From assembly GCA_963756605.1 (NCBI GenBank), contig CAVWOT010000019.1, forward strand, positions 428,866 through 492,865: a stretch of DNA of 64,000 nucleotides, given 5' to 3'. A program made the position numbers and the translations under genes. Under the pieces are notes generated by a model, which was not told the DNA's origin, did not search any database, and was given only the letters and a program-made list of their open reading frames with translations. Origin of the DNA: Bog-159 sp963756605 (GTDB lineage Bacteria > Acidobacteriota > Terriglobia > Bryobacterales > Bryobacteraceae). Below, piece by piece: positions 35,890-45,368 of this stretch (the first letter of the stretch is position 1; each line of letters begins with the position of its first letter).

Positions 35890-37303
35890 CTGCCGGTTGC
35901 GGGAAATGGGCACGCTTCTGAGGCGCGCGCGTGAGCAAGCGGTTTCCCGCTTTTTTCCGAGAGGTGCCAGCTGGCGGTTGCTCCTCATGTGGATGGCGCC
36001 AGGAGTCCTTGCGGCCCAAACGGCCGCCCCCGATCTGGCGCAGATCATGCAGCGGCTCGACCGCCTGGAGCAGCAAAACCAGTCCATGGCCGAAGAGATC
36101 CGCCAACTGCGCCAGCAACTGGCGGAAGCCAATAGCCAGCCGCAGCCGCCCGCCGCTGCGCCGACCCCCGACGAGAAAACGGCGGTGGACGAAAGCCGCC
36201 TCGATGAACTCGCGCAGAGCAAGGTGGAAGCCTCCCAGAAGTTCCCTATCCGCGTCACCGGCATGGCGCTGTTTAATGCGTTCCTGAACTCCAAAGGCAG
36301 CGGCGGAATGGAATACCCCACGTTCGCCTGGCCGGGCAACCAGGCCAACGGCGGCGGCAGTTTTTATCAGACCACCATTGGTCTGGATTACTCCGGTCCG
36401 CAGATTTTCGGCGATGGCAAAGTGCACGGCTCGGTCTACATGGATTTCGCGGGCGGTTCGGGCACGCCGTTCGATTTCGGATTCCGGCTGCGTACCGGTG
36501 AGATCGCCATCGATTGGCCGAACCAAAGCATCCTGGCGGGCGTGGAGCCGCCCATCTTCGCGCCGCGATCTCCCACTTCGCTGGCGCAAGTAGAGTTCGC
36601 GCCGCTTTCGGCCGCCGGGAACCTGTGGCTCTGGACTCCGCAGGTGCGCTTCGAACAGAAGATCCACTTCACGGATTCGACCGGCCTGCGCGCGCAAATC
36701 GGCGCCGTGCAAACCAACGAGGTGGCGCCCTATCAGCAATACGTGCAAATGCCGGAGCCCGCTCGTCCGGGCCTGGAAGGCCGCTTCGAGTTCTATCATC
36801 GTTTTCAAAGTGACTCTCCCGAAGGCCCGCGCGTCGAAATTGCGCCCGGTTTCCACACCAGCGTCACGCACGTGGCCGGCGATTCGGTGCCTTCCAATTT
36901 GTTTTCGCTCGACTGGTTCACCAACCCCGTCTCGAAGCTGGAATTCACCGGCGCATTCTTCAGCGGGCAAAACACGGCGCCGGTGGGTGGTTTGGAAGGT
37001 TTCACCATCCTGCCGTCCGGCGCCGCCATCCCGGTCCACACCAAGGGCGGATGGGGGCAATTGACCCTTCTGGCCACATCCCGCCTCTCCTTCCACTTGT
37101 TCTCCGGATTGGAGAACGGCCGCGCCACGGACCTGGCGCCATATACCATAGGACGGAACTGGGTGTACGGCGCGAACTTCTTCTACCGCCTGGCTCCCAA
37201 CGTTTTGTTCGGTCCGGAGGTTTCACAAGCGCGCACGACTTATATTGATAGTAGGCTGCGGACAAACAACCACTATGATCTGGCTCTGGCGTATCTTTTT
37301 TAG
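35861..37303 (+). CDS. Outer membrane porin-like protein with coiled-coil start
   Basis: 480 residues. The signal sequence is late (about residues 35-52, LLLMWMAPGVLAAQ), so a downstream start is possible. A short coiled coil (about 58-90: QIMQRLDRLEQQNQSMAEE) and a proline linker precede a beta-barrel of the DcaP/OprP type ending DLALAYLF. The coiled coil probably sits in the periplasm. It lies between a response regulator and a cupredoxin, and it may allow entry of the signal the operon senses. Confidence 0.75.
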   Translation: MKNLPINRPSCRLREMGTLLRRAREQAVSRFFPRGASWRLLLMWMAPGVLAAQTAAPDLAQIMQRLDRLEQQNQSMAEEIRQLRQQLAEANSQPQPPAAAPTPDEKTAVDESRLDELAQSKVEASQKFPIRVTGMALFNAFLNSKGSGGMEYPTFAWPGNQANGGGSFYQTTIGLDYSGPQIFGDGKVHGSVYMDFAGGSGTPFDFGFRLRTGEIAIDWPNQSILAGVEPPIFAPRSPTSLAQVEFAPLSAAGNLWLWTPQVRFEQKIHFTDSTGLRAQIGAVQTNEVAPYQQYVQMPEPARPGLEGRFEFYHRFQSDSPEGPRVEIAPGFHTSVTHVAGDSVPSNLFSLDWFTNPVSKLEFTGAFFSGQNTAPVGGLEGFTILPSGAAIPVHTKGGWGQLTLLATSRLSFHLFSGLENGRATDLAPYTIGRNWVYGANFFYRLAPNVLFGPEVSQARTTYIDSRLRTNNHYDLALAYLF

Positions 37304-37991
37304 CAGCTTCTGGTTACTGCCGCTGTGGTGCGCCACCCTGAAAGGTTCCGTGGTGCTGACTGATTCGCGCGACCCGGGTGTGCGCCATCACAGGGATTTC
37401 AAGGGGGTAGTGGTGTGGCTGGAACCTGCCGGCGGCGACCCGCCTCGCAAAATCCCGTCCCGCCATTACGTGATGGAGCAGAAGGACAAGCATTTCAAGC
37501 CGCACGTGCTGGCCGTTCCGGTGGGGTCGACCGTGGATTTTCCGAATCACGACCCCATCTTCCATAACGTCTTTTCCAACTATGACGGGCAGCGGTTCGA
37601 CGTCAACCTGTACCGTCCCAATACCAGCCGCGATGTGGTGTTCAAGAAGGCGGGTATTGTGCGGGTATTCTGCAATATTCATCCCACCATGAGCGCCGTG
37701 ATCGCGGTTCTGGATACGCCCTGGTTCGATGTCTCCAATGCAGCGGGCGAATTCGAGATTCGCAATATTCCGGCCGGCAACTACACGGTGCATGTATTTC
37801 ACGAAAGAGCCACGGAAGAGACGCTGCACGCGCTCGCCGCACCGGTCGTCATCGATGAGACAGTTGGGCGGGTTCTTTCTCCCATCCGTATTTCTGAAAC
37901 GGGCTACATTCCCGCGCCGCACAAGAACAAGTGGGATAAAGATTATCCGGCGGCCATCGACGATGAGCCGGCTTATCAGCCAAACCAATGA
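37275..37991 (+). CDS. Periplasmic cupredoxin (type 1 copper protein)
   Basis: 238 residues from the ATG at 37275, the first with a signal peptide (WRIFFSSFWLLPLWCA). The upstream ATG at 37245 lies inside the porin gene end. Copper ligand candidates are His97 (FHNVFS), Cys133 (VFCNIHP), His136 and Met139, the plastocyanin-like set. A carboxypeptidase-regulatory-like fold (FEIRNIPAGNYTVHVFHE) follows. It overlaps the histidine kinase by ATGA. It probably carries electrons or copper in the periplasm. Confidence 0.82.
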   Translation: MIWLWRIFFSSFWLLPLWCATLKGSVVLTDSRDPGVRHHRDFKGVVVWLEPAGGDPPRKIPSRHYVMEQKDKHFKPHVLAVPVGSTVDFPNHDPIFHNVFSNYDGQRFDVNLYRPNTSRDVVFKKAGIVRVFCNIHPTMSAVIAVLDTPWFDVSNAAGEFEIRNIPAGNYTVHVFHERATEETLHALAAPVVIDETVGRVLSPIRISETGYIPAPHKNKWDKDYPAAIDDEPAYQPNQ

Positions 37992-39709
37992 TCGCGCGCT
38001 TTTCACGCCTGTCGCTGCTGTGGAAGATCCTGCTCTCCACTTCCGTGGCCGTCACGCTGCTATTCGCGCTTACGGGATGGATCGTGCTGCGCAACGCGGT
38101 CCAGACCACCACCAGCACTATGGAGGACGAACTGGGCGCCAGCTTCCAGGCGTATCAATCGCTGTGGGAGGCGCGCGCCACCTTGCTGGCTTCCGTCAGC
38201 CTGACCTTGGCCCAGATGTCGGACGTGCGTTCGGCGTTCGGCACCCGCGACCCGGCCACCATTCGCGACACCGCCAACGAGCTTTGGAACAAACTGGACA
38301 TCAAGAAAAAAGCGGCGTTCCTGGTCGCCGATGCGGCCGGTAACGTGATCGCATCGGTGGGCGGCATGCCGGTCGCCGAACAGGACGTGCGCACTGCCGC
38401 CGCCCGCTTCCCGGACCAGGTTTCCGGCTTGCTGCTGCGCGGCGGACATCTGTACCAAACGGTTTTCACGCCGGTCTATTTGGAGAATGTTCCGCAAAAC
38501 GTGCTGGTAGCCGGATACGCGGTGGACGGCCTGGTAGCGCGGCAACTGAAAGCCGGCACCGGCGGCAGCGAGTTTCTTTTCGTTTCCGGCGGCCAGCCCA
38601 TCGCCTCTTCGCTCGCGCCCGATGCTGCCCGTCTGGTCGTCTCGCGGCTGCCGGCGCATCTTTCGCTCGAGCCCATCAGTGCAGGCGGTATCGAGTACGC
38701 GGCGCGGCCCACGCCCTTGCTCGACATCGCGGGCAAGCCCATTGGCGATCTCTGGATTCTGCGTTCCTTCCAGAGCGCGCAGGAGCGCCTGGCCGCGCTC
38801 CGCCGCAACATCATTGCCTTGTGGCTGCTGGCTGTAGCCGCCACTCTGGGACTCACATACCTGCTGGCGCGCCGCATCGTCGAGCCGCTCAAGGAACTGG
38901 ACCGCGCCGCCGCCGAGGTGGGCCGCCAGAATTACGAGCACCGCGTAAAGGTGGTCAGCCAGGATGAGCTCGGCCGCCTGGCGCAGACCTTCAACGCCAT
39001 GTGCGCGTCGATTCAGCAGGCGCGCCAGGAGTTGATCCGGCAGGAGCGCATCTCCACCATCGGGCGGCTATCGAGCTCCATCGTGCACGATCTGCGCAAT
39101 CCCCTGGCCGCGGTCTACGGCGGCTCGGAAATGCTGGTGGATACCGATTTGGCGCCGTCGCAGGTGAAGCGCCTGGCCGCCAATATTTACCGCGCTTCGC
39201 GGCGCATTCAGGAGCTGTTGCAGGATCTGCTCAACGTCTCGCGCGGCAGCGCGGGCGGTGCGGAGTTGTGCAACCTGCGGGAAGTGGCGGTGGCCGGCTG
39301 CGAATCGCTATTGGCTTCCGCCGACGCACAGCACGTGGAAGTGCACATCGGAATACCCGACGAAATCGAATTGCCGCTGGAGCGCAACCGCATGGAGCGG
39401 GTCTTCTCGAACCTGGTCGGCAACGCCCTCGAAATGATGCCGGAGGGCGGCCGCGTTCAGATCTCGGCTGCGGCGCAAAACGGATTCGTGGTGGCGGAAG
39501 TGCGCGATACAGGCCCCGGCATCGCGCCCGAAATTCGCGGCACGCTGTTTGAGCCGTTCGTCAGCGCCGGTAAGAAAAACGGGCTGGGCCTGGGGCTGGC
39601 GCTCGCGCGGCAAACGGTGCTTGACCACGGCGGCGACATGTGGGCGGAATCCGAGATTGGCCGCGGCGCGTGTTTCCGCCTGCGGCTTCCCGACCGCGGA
39701 GCCCAGTGA
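37988..39709 (+). CDS. Membrane sensor histidine kinase
   Basis: 573 residues: membrane helix 12-34, a periplasmic sensor region (about 35-275), second helix (about 277-297), HAMP (RRIVEPLKELDRAAAEVG), HisKA with SSIVHDLRNPLAAVYGG near 366, and ATPase with LVGNALEMMPEGG, RDTGPGIAPE and GLGLGLALARQTVLDHGG. All catalytic motifs are present. It overlaps the cupredoxin gene by 4 bases. It may sense the redox or copper state of that protein, or whatever the porin admits, and phosphorylate the receiver at 35488. Confidence 0.9.
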   Translation: MIARFSRLSLLWKILLSTSVAVTLLFALTGWIVLRNAVQTTTSTMEDELGASFQAYQSLWEARATLLASVSLTLAQMSDVRSAFGTRDPATIRDTANELWNKLDIKKKAAFLVADAAGNVIASVGGMPVAEQDVRTAAARFPDQVSGLLLRGGHLYQTVFTPVYLENVPQNVLVAGYAVDGLVARQLKAGTGGSEFLFVSGGQPIASSLAPDAARLVVSRLPAHLSLEPISAGGIEYAARPTPLLDIAGKPIGDLWILRSFQSAQERLAALRRNIIALWLLAVAATLGLTYLLARRIVEPLKELDRAAAEVGRQNYEHRVKVVSQDELGRLAQTFNAMCASIQQARQELIRQERISTIGRLSSSIVHDLRNPLAAVYGGSEMLVDTDLAPSQVKRLAANIYRASRRIQELLQDLLNVSRGSAGGAELCNLREVAVAGCESLLASADAQHVEVHIGIPDEIELPLERNRMERVFSNLVGNALEMMPEGGRVQISAAAQNGFVVAEVRDTGPGIAPEIRGTLFEPFVSAGKKNGLGLGLALARQTVLDHGGDMWAESEIGRGACFRLRLPDRGAQ

Positions 39710-39715
39710 GCCTCG

Positions 39716-39760
39716 TGGGGCAGACCTCCAGGTCGGCGCGGGACGTCCACGTCCCGCACT
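39716..39760. repeat. GC-rich palindromic pair after a kinase gene
   Basis: GACCT-CC-AGGTC and GCGGGACGT-CC-ACGTCCCGC lie in succession directly after the kinase stop. The second is a perfect 9-base stem. Possibly a terminator or REP-like element. Confidence 0.55.
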
Positions 39761-39807
39761 TCGCGCGACGGAGTCATGTCCCACGATTCATTCGGGAAAA
39801 ATTCAGA

Positions 39808-40278
39808 TCATTTGGTTGCCGCGGCGATCAGCCAGATGTAGCTGATACAGAAGCAGACCAGAGCGCCGAACCCTAGTGACTGGTTGCGCGTGTACTGGAA
39901 TCGGCTATAGGAGTGGGGATCGTTCGGATGGTGCAGATGATGCTCGTAGCTTAAGCCCAGCAAAATCATGAAAAGCACTCCGTAAATGATGCTCATCGCC
40001 ACCAGAAACAGAGGCGACGCGAAGGGCTTTAGAGAGCGGCCGTTTGACTGACTAAAATTCAACGAGCCGACCAGCAGGACAATCGACCCGGCTGCCAGAC
40101 CCAGGACAAATTTCGTAATATCCAGGTACATGGGCAGCAGCCTCTTGCCGAACTCACCATGCTTGCCTCCGGGATCGAAGACCACCGGCTGCCCCTTGCT
40201 CTGCAAATAGACGATCAGCCAAATCAGCGCGAACAGTCCCAGCGCCGTGGCGACTCCGGGAAAGCCTGGAAACAACAT
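39808..40278 (-). CDS. Hypothetical membrane protein
   Basis: 156 residues from ATG 40278 (an upstream GTG at 40293 is possible). Four hydrophobic segments: GVATALGLFALIWLIVYL, FVLGLAAGSIVLLVG, LFLVAMSIIYGVLFMILL and LVCFCISYIWLIAAA. A polar HHLHHPNDPHSYSRFQY stretch between the third and fourth holds several His. No family is recognised. TATGCT ends 6 bases before 40278, a possible leaderless promoter. Confidence 0.6.
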   Translation of the reverse strand: MLFPGFPGVATALGLFALIWLIVYLQSKGQPVVFDPGGKHGEFGKRLLPMYLDITKFVLGLAAGSIVLLVGSLNFSQSNGRSLKPFASPLFLVAMSIIYGVLFMILLGLSYEHHLHHPNDPHSYSRFQYTRNQSLGFGALVCFCISYIWLIAAATK

Positions 40279-40351
40279 GCATTGAGCATACACGATATTG
40301 GCCGCTGGCCTTGCCTGGCAATCCCGAATAGGCCATCATTGATTACCAGGC

Positions 40352-41353
40352 ATGACGGCAACCTATCGCGCAGTGATGCTGATGAAGAAGGGTGGGCCCG
40401 AGGTTCTCCAGATCGTTGAGTTGCCTGTTGCACCCCCCGGCTCAGGACAGCTGCGCGTGCGGGTGCGCGCTGCCGGGGTGGGTGCGACCGACTTGCTCAT
40501 GTTGGATGGAAAGTATCGGTACGCGCCGGATATTCCATTCGTGCCCGGCTATGAGGCCGCCGGCGTGGTCGAAGCAGTGGGAGCGGGAGTCACCGGCTTC
40601 GCGGCCGGCGATCGGGTGGCCGCTCTGACCGTGTACGGCGCTTTCGCCGAACTTCTGGTGCGCGAGGCCGAGCACTTCCTTCCGATCCCCGCCGGCGTTT
40701 CCGATTGCGATGCGGCCGCCGTGATTTTGAATTACGTGACTGCGTGGCAGATGATTCATCGCGTGGCACAAGTCGAGCCAGGCCGCACTGCGCTGGTAAC
40801 GGGCGCCGCGGGCGGCGTGGGCACGGCCGCCCTGCAACTGTTACGGCTGGCAGGAGTGAAGACTTACGGCGCGGCGTCGGCGTCGAAACACGACACATTG
40901 CGCGCACTCGGTGCCACTCCCATCGATTATCGGGCGGGGTCGATCGACCGGCTCACGCGCGCCGTGGAACCCGCGGGTGTCGACTACGCGTTCGACGCCG
41001 TGGGTGGCGCCAATACCGGTCGCTCGATCGGCGTGCTGCGGCGCGGCGGGACGTTGGTCGGATTCGGTTTCATGGGGGCCTCCGGAACGCTCTCCCAACT
41101 GACCACGTTCGCCAATATTTTCGTTGGGGCGCGCCTGCGCGGCCGGCTGGGCAAATTCTACGGCATCACCATGCTGTACCGGAAAGACCCCAGGCCGCTG
41201 CGCGAGGATCTGCCCAAGATCTTCGCACTCCTCGCGGAGAAGAAGATCGATCCCCTGGTCGGCCGCACGTTCCCGCTTCTCGAAGCACGCCAGGCGCTCG
41301 AACTTCTGGCTGCGGGCTCCGTCGAAGGCAAAATTGTGCTCACCGCTGGCTGA
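40352..41353 (+). CDS. Quinone oxidoreductase-like medium-chain dehydrogenase
   Basis: 333 residues of the MDR superfamily. There is a GroES-like N-terminal domain, a Rossmann domain with VTGAAGGVGTAALQLLRLAG and the NADPH-type loop after it, and GGANTGRSIGVLRRGGTLVGFG. The zinc-binding Cys residues of alcohol dehydrogenases are absent, so it belongs to the zinc-free quinone oxidoreductase / VAT1-like group. It reduces activated double bonds or quinones. It is monocistronic. Confidence 0.85.
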   Translation: MTATYRAVMLMKKGGPEVLQIVELPVAPPGSGQLRVRVRAAGVGATDLLMLDGKYRYAPDIPFVPGYEAAGVVEAVGAGVTGFAAGDRVAALTVYGAFAELLVREAEHFLPIPAGVSDCDAAAVILNYVTAWQMIHRVAQVEPGRTALVTGAAGGVGTAALQLLRLAGVKTYGAASASKHDTLRALGATPIDYRAGSIDRLTRAVEPAGVDYAFDAVGGANTGRSIGVLRRGGTLVGFGFMGASGTLSQLTTFANIFVGARLRGRLGKFYGITMLYRKDPRPLREDLPKIFALLAEKKIDPLVGRTFPLLEARQALELLAAGSVEGKIVLTAG

Positions 41354-41483
41354 TTTGGGCGGCGCTCATCCACCTAACTGTCCGATGTCCTCTCTCACGG
41401 AGTAATTGCGCTTACTAAGTACAGATGGCACGCTGGCCGGCATCCAGCAGGCCAACTTAGCGCCTAATCGGAGGACTTTTCCA

Positions 41484-44400
41484 ATGAACAAGGGTCAAGG
41501 GTTAGCGATCAGCGGACTTCTGGCGGCAGCGCTTCTGTTGCGGCAGACAGGTTCCGACGCTCCACAATTAGCTGCAGCGGCCGAGAGCGGCAAGGGCACG
41601 GCGACTACGGAAGAGCCGCTATCTGCGCGCGAGGGTCCATGGATGGCGTCGTGCAATTATTGGGCGCCGGCGCGGAAAGCCGAACAAAAGCCGCTCCGGG
41701 CATCACCTGAAATTGTCACATTCGAAGTGAAAGTCGGAGAAACCGATCTGCATGGCCATATGGCAGATTCCGATCAAGTGTCCGCATGCGCCACTGACCA
41801 GAATGGACGATGGGGATTCCCTGCAGGAGAAACGCGGGTCAATGTCACGGCTATCATTGCCACGGTGGCCGACCCGGTACATACACACCTATCTCTGACG
41901 TTCGATCGTACCATCGACGAGATCTTGCAGGCCGCATCGGATAACGACTATGTAAGCAGCTATTATTGGCTGCCCTGGAAGAACCGCGGTGGCGGGATGA
42001 AGTTCGGCGAATCCCAGGACGATGCCGAGCCTGGCCACCGCCCGGAGCGCGAATGGCAGCCGGGCCTCATCGTTTTGAAGCCTGGAAATAAAAGCGGCTT
42101 GAGCAGCTTTTATAACGTCATTTACATTTTTCTCGTCGCAGAAACACCCACGCAGGGCGTGGACGGCTATCAATTGCAAAATGCTTTTCTATATGAAGCT
42201 CAACTGAAAGCGTTGCTAACAGCTCGTGGCCAGCTTTTTTCGACCGGGCTGACCAACAGAATAACAATCCTCGGGCCACAATTCTCCGGTTCAGCGGCTT
42301 CGCTCCGGGCGGGCATCGAAACGGCGCAAAGAACCCTGGCGTTGAGGAACGTCGAGTTTGTGGTGGCAGGTACGACCTCGACCAGCCTTCCGCCAAAACA
42401 ACTGTCCGGCGACAACCCTAAGATCAAGTTTTTGTCGTTCGCCGATGACTGGGACTACGACCTAACCGTCCTTCTGAAGCGTCTGGCCGATTCCGGTTAC
42501 AAGGCAGAAAGATTGGCCTTGCTGGTCGAGGACAACACCGCCGGCGCTAGCGCAGCGTTGGCTGACGAGGCGATCATCGACAAAAACAAGCTGGTTCAGA
42601 TCGTCCGTTTCCCCAGGGAGATTTCGTTACTGCGTAATGCGCAGGTGGCCGGCCAATCTGGAGCCGCGCTTTCCTCCGGATCGGCCTTCAGTCCCTATCT
42701 GCATTTCTCCCTGAAGGATTACAGCGCGCAGGACAGCGTTCCGCAATTCTCCCGTGAGAACACGCCGGTTTCGCAGGAGTCGCAGTTGATGGCCATCGCC
42801 CGTCAACTCCGCCAGTTTCGGTCGCAGTTCATTGCCATCGGCGCCTCTAACGTGTTGGACGAAATCTTTCTAGCGCAGTTCTTGCACCGTGCCTGCCCGG
42901 ATGCCAGGCTGCTCTTTTTCGGAGCCGACCTACTGATGGTCAGGGAGATCGATAACGTCCCGTTTATCGGCTCCATAACAATCACCCCATATCCTTTGAT
43001 CGGACTTAAGAGCGTTCGCCGCGCGCACACCGATTCCGCAAGCGAGGCATACTATAATGCCGCCTCCTACACGCTTTGGAACAATAAACTCGGCGTTCGT
43101 CCTTTCTCCGGCGGGGCCGATCTGCCCGCGTTCCAGAACTACCACAGCCTCGAGGACCCACCGGATGTCTCAAATCCCAGCCTGTGGGCCACGGTGATTG
43201 GGAAGGACGGCTACTATCCGCTCGCCATTCTCAGCAAGCACGCAAGCGTCAAGGATTCTAAGATTCTTCCAATTGTCGGAGACCGTCCGGTAACGCCCGA
43301 TGAATCCATCCAGGCTGCCAAGACGGCACTGTCGAAAGCCACCGTTTACCCCACCCAATTGTGGGCTGTGCTTTTGATACTAGTGTCCCTCTTTTGTCTG
43401 GCGCATACGGTAATGCTGCTGATAGCGGACTACTGGTCGCCCTTCACCCGAGATCTGGCCATTCGCGACAATGACCAACCGCGCCGCCGCTCCACGTACC
43501 TGCACGTGGCCACCGCCATGCTCTTTTCGATGGCGTTCGTAATTTCCTTCCCCGTGCTCTGGCTGTCCCGCACGGTTCGCGTTGGTCCGACCGGTTTTTG
43601 GGCGAGCATCGCCGTGCTCGTGCTTGGCCTGGGTACGGTTGTGGTGGCCGTTTGGAAGACGTGGGTATACATTGGCTGGACCCGCACGCCATTTCAGCCC
43701 GCGCAGCCCCCCAGTGGCCTTCGGCACGTGTATCTGCAGGCCCGCGCCAATGTGTATCTGCTTCTGAACCTGGCCGCATTGACCACGCTAGTGGGCGTGC
43801 CGGCGCTTTGGTTTCACCTGTGCTCGACCGAGTCTGCGCTCTATCCAGCCGACGGCAGTACCTTTTCCCTGGTTGGCTTGTCTTTCTGTTATCGCTCGAT
43901 TCACCCTGGAAGCGGCGTCTCCCCCGTCGTGCCGGTACTGCTGCTGCTTTTCAGTTGGTATCTGTGGGGCTTCTTCCAGACGGGACGTCTGCGCTTCTCG
44001 ACCAACGGAAGGCCGCGGCTTCCCAAACGTATGGAAGCCGATGCGCAGAGCCGCTTCTTTTACGTTTCGGACGACGATCTGGAGCAGTGCGAGGCCACGC
44101 GGGATAGCTGCCTTTACCAGAACATTACATGCCTGCTGATTACGCGCGAGGTACTCTGCCGGTTCTTCCGGTTGAAACCGCCTCGCGGGCGAGCGGCAGC
44201 CGTGGACAGCAGCGGGCGCTGCCACAGCCGGGATTGCCTCGCCTTGGATATCATTCTGGGAGCCATTTATGCCGGCGCATTAGTGTGGTTTGCTTTCTTC
44301 ACACCCATGCACAGCCTGGATCACCTGCTATGGAACGCACCGGCGTACCGATCGTGCCCGTACGAGTTCCTCGTGGGGATACTGTTCTTTCCATTGTTGG

Positions 44401-45335
44401 CGGTCTCCTTCACGGGATGGCTGCGCATGATCCTGATTTGGGGAGCCCTCAAAAGGGGCTTGCTCGAACGCCTGGAAAGCATGCCTATCCGGTTTGCGTT
44501 CAGCCGGCTAAATGTGATGGGTTGGATGACCATGCTCCGCAGCGGACGGCTGCAGGACCAGTGGCTTGACATTGCCCGCGGCTTGGAATCCATGCGCCAG
44601 ATGCTGCATCAGCCAGAGCTGCAGACCTCCGTACCCGAGCGCCTTCCGCTCGTAACCGCGAACACAAATCTCTTGCACGAGGTGAAACAGCTGCGCGAGC
44701 GCATCACCGGGCAGACCGAAAGGGTCCGCGCCGACGGATACGACTACGAGTATATGCGCAGGATTGAGATCGGACTGGCCGAAGCCAGCCGGGAACTCCT
44801 GGCGACGGTGCTCATTCCTTACTGGAAAGACGAACGCACCGGCTTGGTGGAAAGCGAGGAAATCTGCGGAGCGCCGGACAAGTCCCGTCAATCGCGAGCC
44901 GATATAGAGGGCACACCCGTACCCGCGCCGGTCCTTGTGGCGGAAGAATTCCTGGCGATCCGCTATATCTCGCTCATCCGGGCTGTGCTGGCGAACCTGC
45001 GTTACCTCATGATTTTCGTGTCCGCCTCATTTGTGCTGGCCATCTGGGCTTGGAACTCGTATCCGTTCCAGCCGCGGCAACTGGTCGATTGGTTGTTTAC
45101 CGGCTTGTTGGCCGTGCTTGGAACGGGCGTGATCTGGGTGTTCGCACAAATGCATCGCAACGCCATTCTCAGCCGGATCACCGATACAAAAGCCAACGAG
45201 TTAGGTTGGGATTTCTACCTGCGCATCATATCGTTCGGGGTTTTGCCGGTACTTACATGGCTGGCCTATCAATTCCCGGATATCGGTGACTTTGTCACTA
45301 AGTTTGTCCAGCCCGCCGTGCCGGTGATCAAGTGA
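41484..45335 (+). CDS. Very large membrane protein of unknown function
   Basis: 1283 residues from the ATG at 41484, which has GGAGGA 9 bases upstream. The frame opens earlier at 41406 without a binding site. A signal-like start (GLAISGLLAAALLLRQT) is followed by about 600 residues that look extracytoplasmic, including a Rossmann-like two-lobed section (ITILGPQFSGSAASLRAGIE, then ERLALLVEDNTAGAS and RQLRQFRSQFIAIGASN) that resembles type 1 periplasmic-binding folds. From about residue 620 there are roughly ten membrane helices with two cytoplasmic loops, one rich in Cys. No known family is recognised. It is monocistronic. Confidence 0.7.
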   Translation: MNKGQGLAISGLLAAALLLRQTGSDAPQLAAAAESGKGTATTEEPLSAREGPWMASCNYWAPARKAEQKPLRASPEIVTFEVKVGETDLHGHMADSDQVSACATDQNGRWGFPAGETRVNVTAIIATVADPVHTHLSLTFDRTIDEILQAASDNDYVSSYYWLPWKNRGGGMKFGESQDDAEPGHRPEREWQPGLIVLKPGNKSGLSSFYNVIYIFLVAETPTQGVDGYQLQNAFLYEAQLKALLTARGQLFSTGLTNRITILGPQFSGSAASLRAGIETAQRTLALRNVEFVVAGTTSTSLPPKQLSGDNPKIKFLSFADDWDYDLTVLLKRLADSGYKAERLALLVEDNTAGASAALADEAIIDKNKLVQIVRFPREISLLRNAQVAGQSGAALSSGSAFSPYLHFSLKDYSAQDSVPQFSRENTPVSQESQLMAIARQLRQFRSQFIAIGASNVLDEIFLAQFLHRACPDARLLFFGADLLMVREIDNVPFIGSITITPYPLIGLKSVRRAHTDSASEAYYNAASYTLWNNKLGVRPFSGGADLPAFQNYHSLEDPPDVSNPSLWATVIGKDGYYPLAILSKHASVKDSKILPIVGDRPVTPDESIQAAKTALSKATVYPTQLWAVLLILVSLFCLAHTVMLLIADYWSPFTRDLAIRDNDQPRRRSTYLHVATAMLFSMAFVISFPVLWLSRTVRVGPTGFWASIAVLVLGLGTVVVAVWKTWVYIGWTRTPFQPAQPPSGLRHVYLQARANVYLLLNLAALTTLVGVPALWFHLCSTESALYPADGSTFSLVGLSFCYRSIHPGSGVSPVVPVLLLLFSWYLWGFFQTGRLRFSTNGRPRLPKRMEADAQSRFFYVSDDDLEQCEATRDSCLYQNITCLLITREVLCRFFRLKPPRGRAAAVDSSGRCHSRDCLALDIILGAIYAGALVWFAFFTPMHSLDHLLWNAPAYRSCPYEFLVGILFFPLLAVSFTGWLRMILIWGALKRGLLERLESMPIRFAFSRLNVMGWMTMLRSGRLQDQWLDIARGLESMRQMLHQPELQTSVPERLPLVTANTNLLHEVKQLRERITGQTERVRADGYDYEYMRRIEIGLAEASRELLATVLIPYWKDERTGLVESEEICGAPDKSRQSRADIEGTPVPAPVLVAEEFLAIRYISLIRAVLANLRYLMIFVSASFVLAIWAWNSYPFQPRQLVDWLFTGLLAVLGTGVIWVFAQMHRNAILSRITDTKANELGWDFYLRIISFGVLPVLTWLAYQFPDIGDFVTKFVQPAVPVIK

Positions 45336-45351
45336 GATTGTGCGATCTGGC

Positions 45352-45357
45352 TATACT
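45352..45357 (+). promoter_or_regulatory. Possible -10 box (TATACT) for purM
   Basis: TATACT lies 11 bases before the purM ATG, leaving a leader of about 4-5 bases. No clear -35 or ribosome binding site is seen. Confidence 0.3.
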
Positions 45358-45368
45358 ATGAATTCCAC

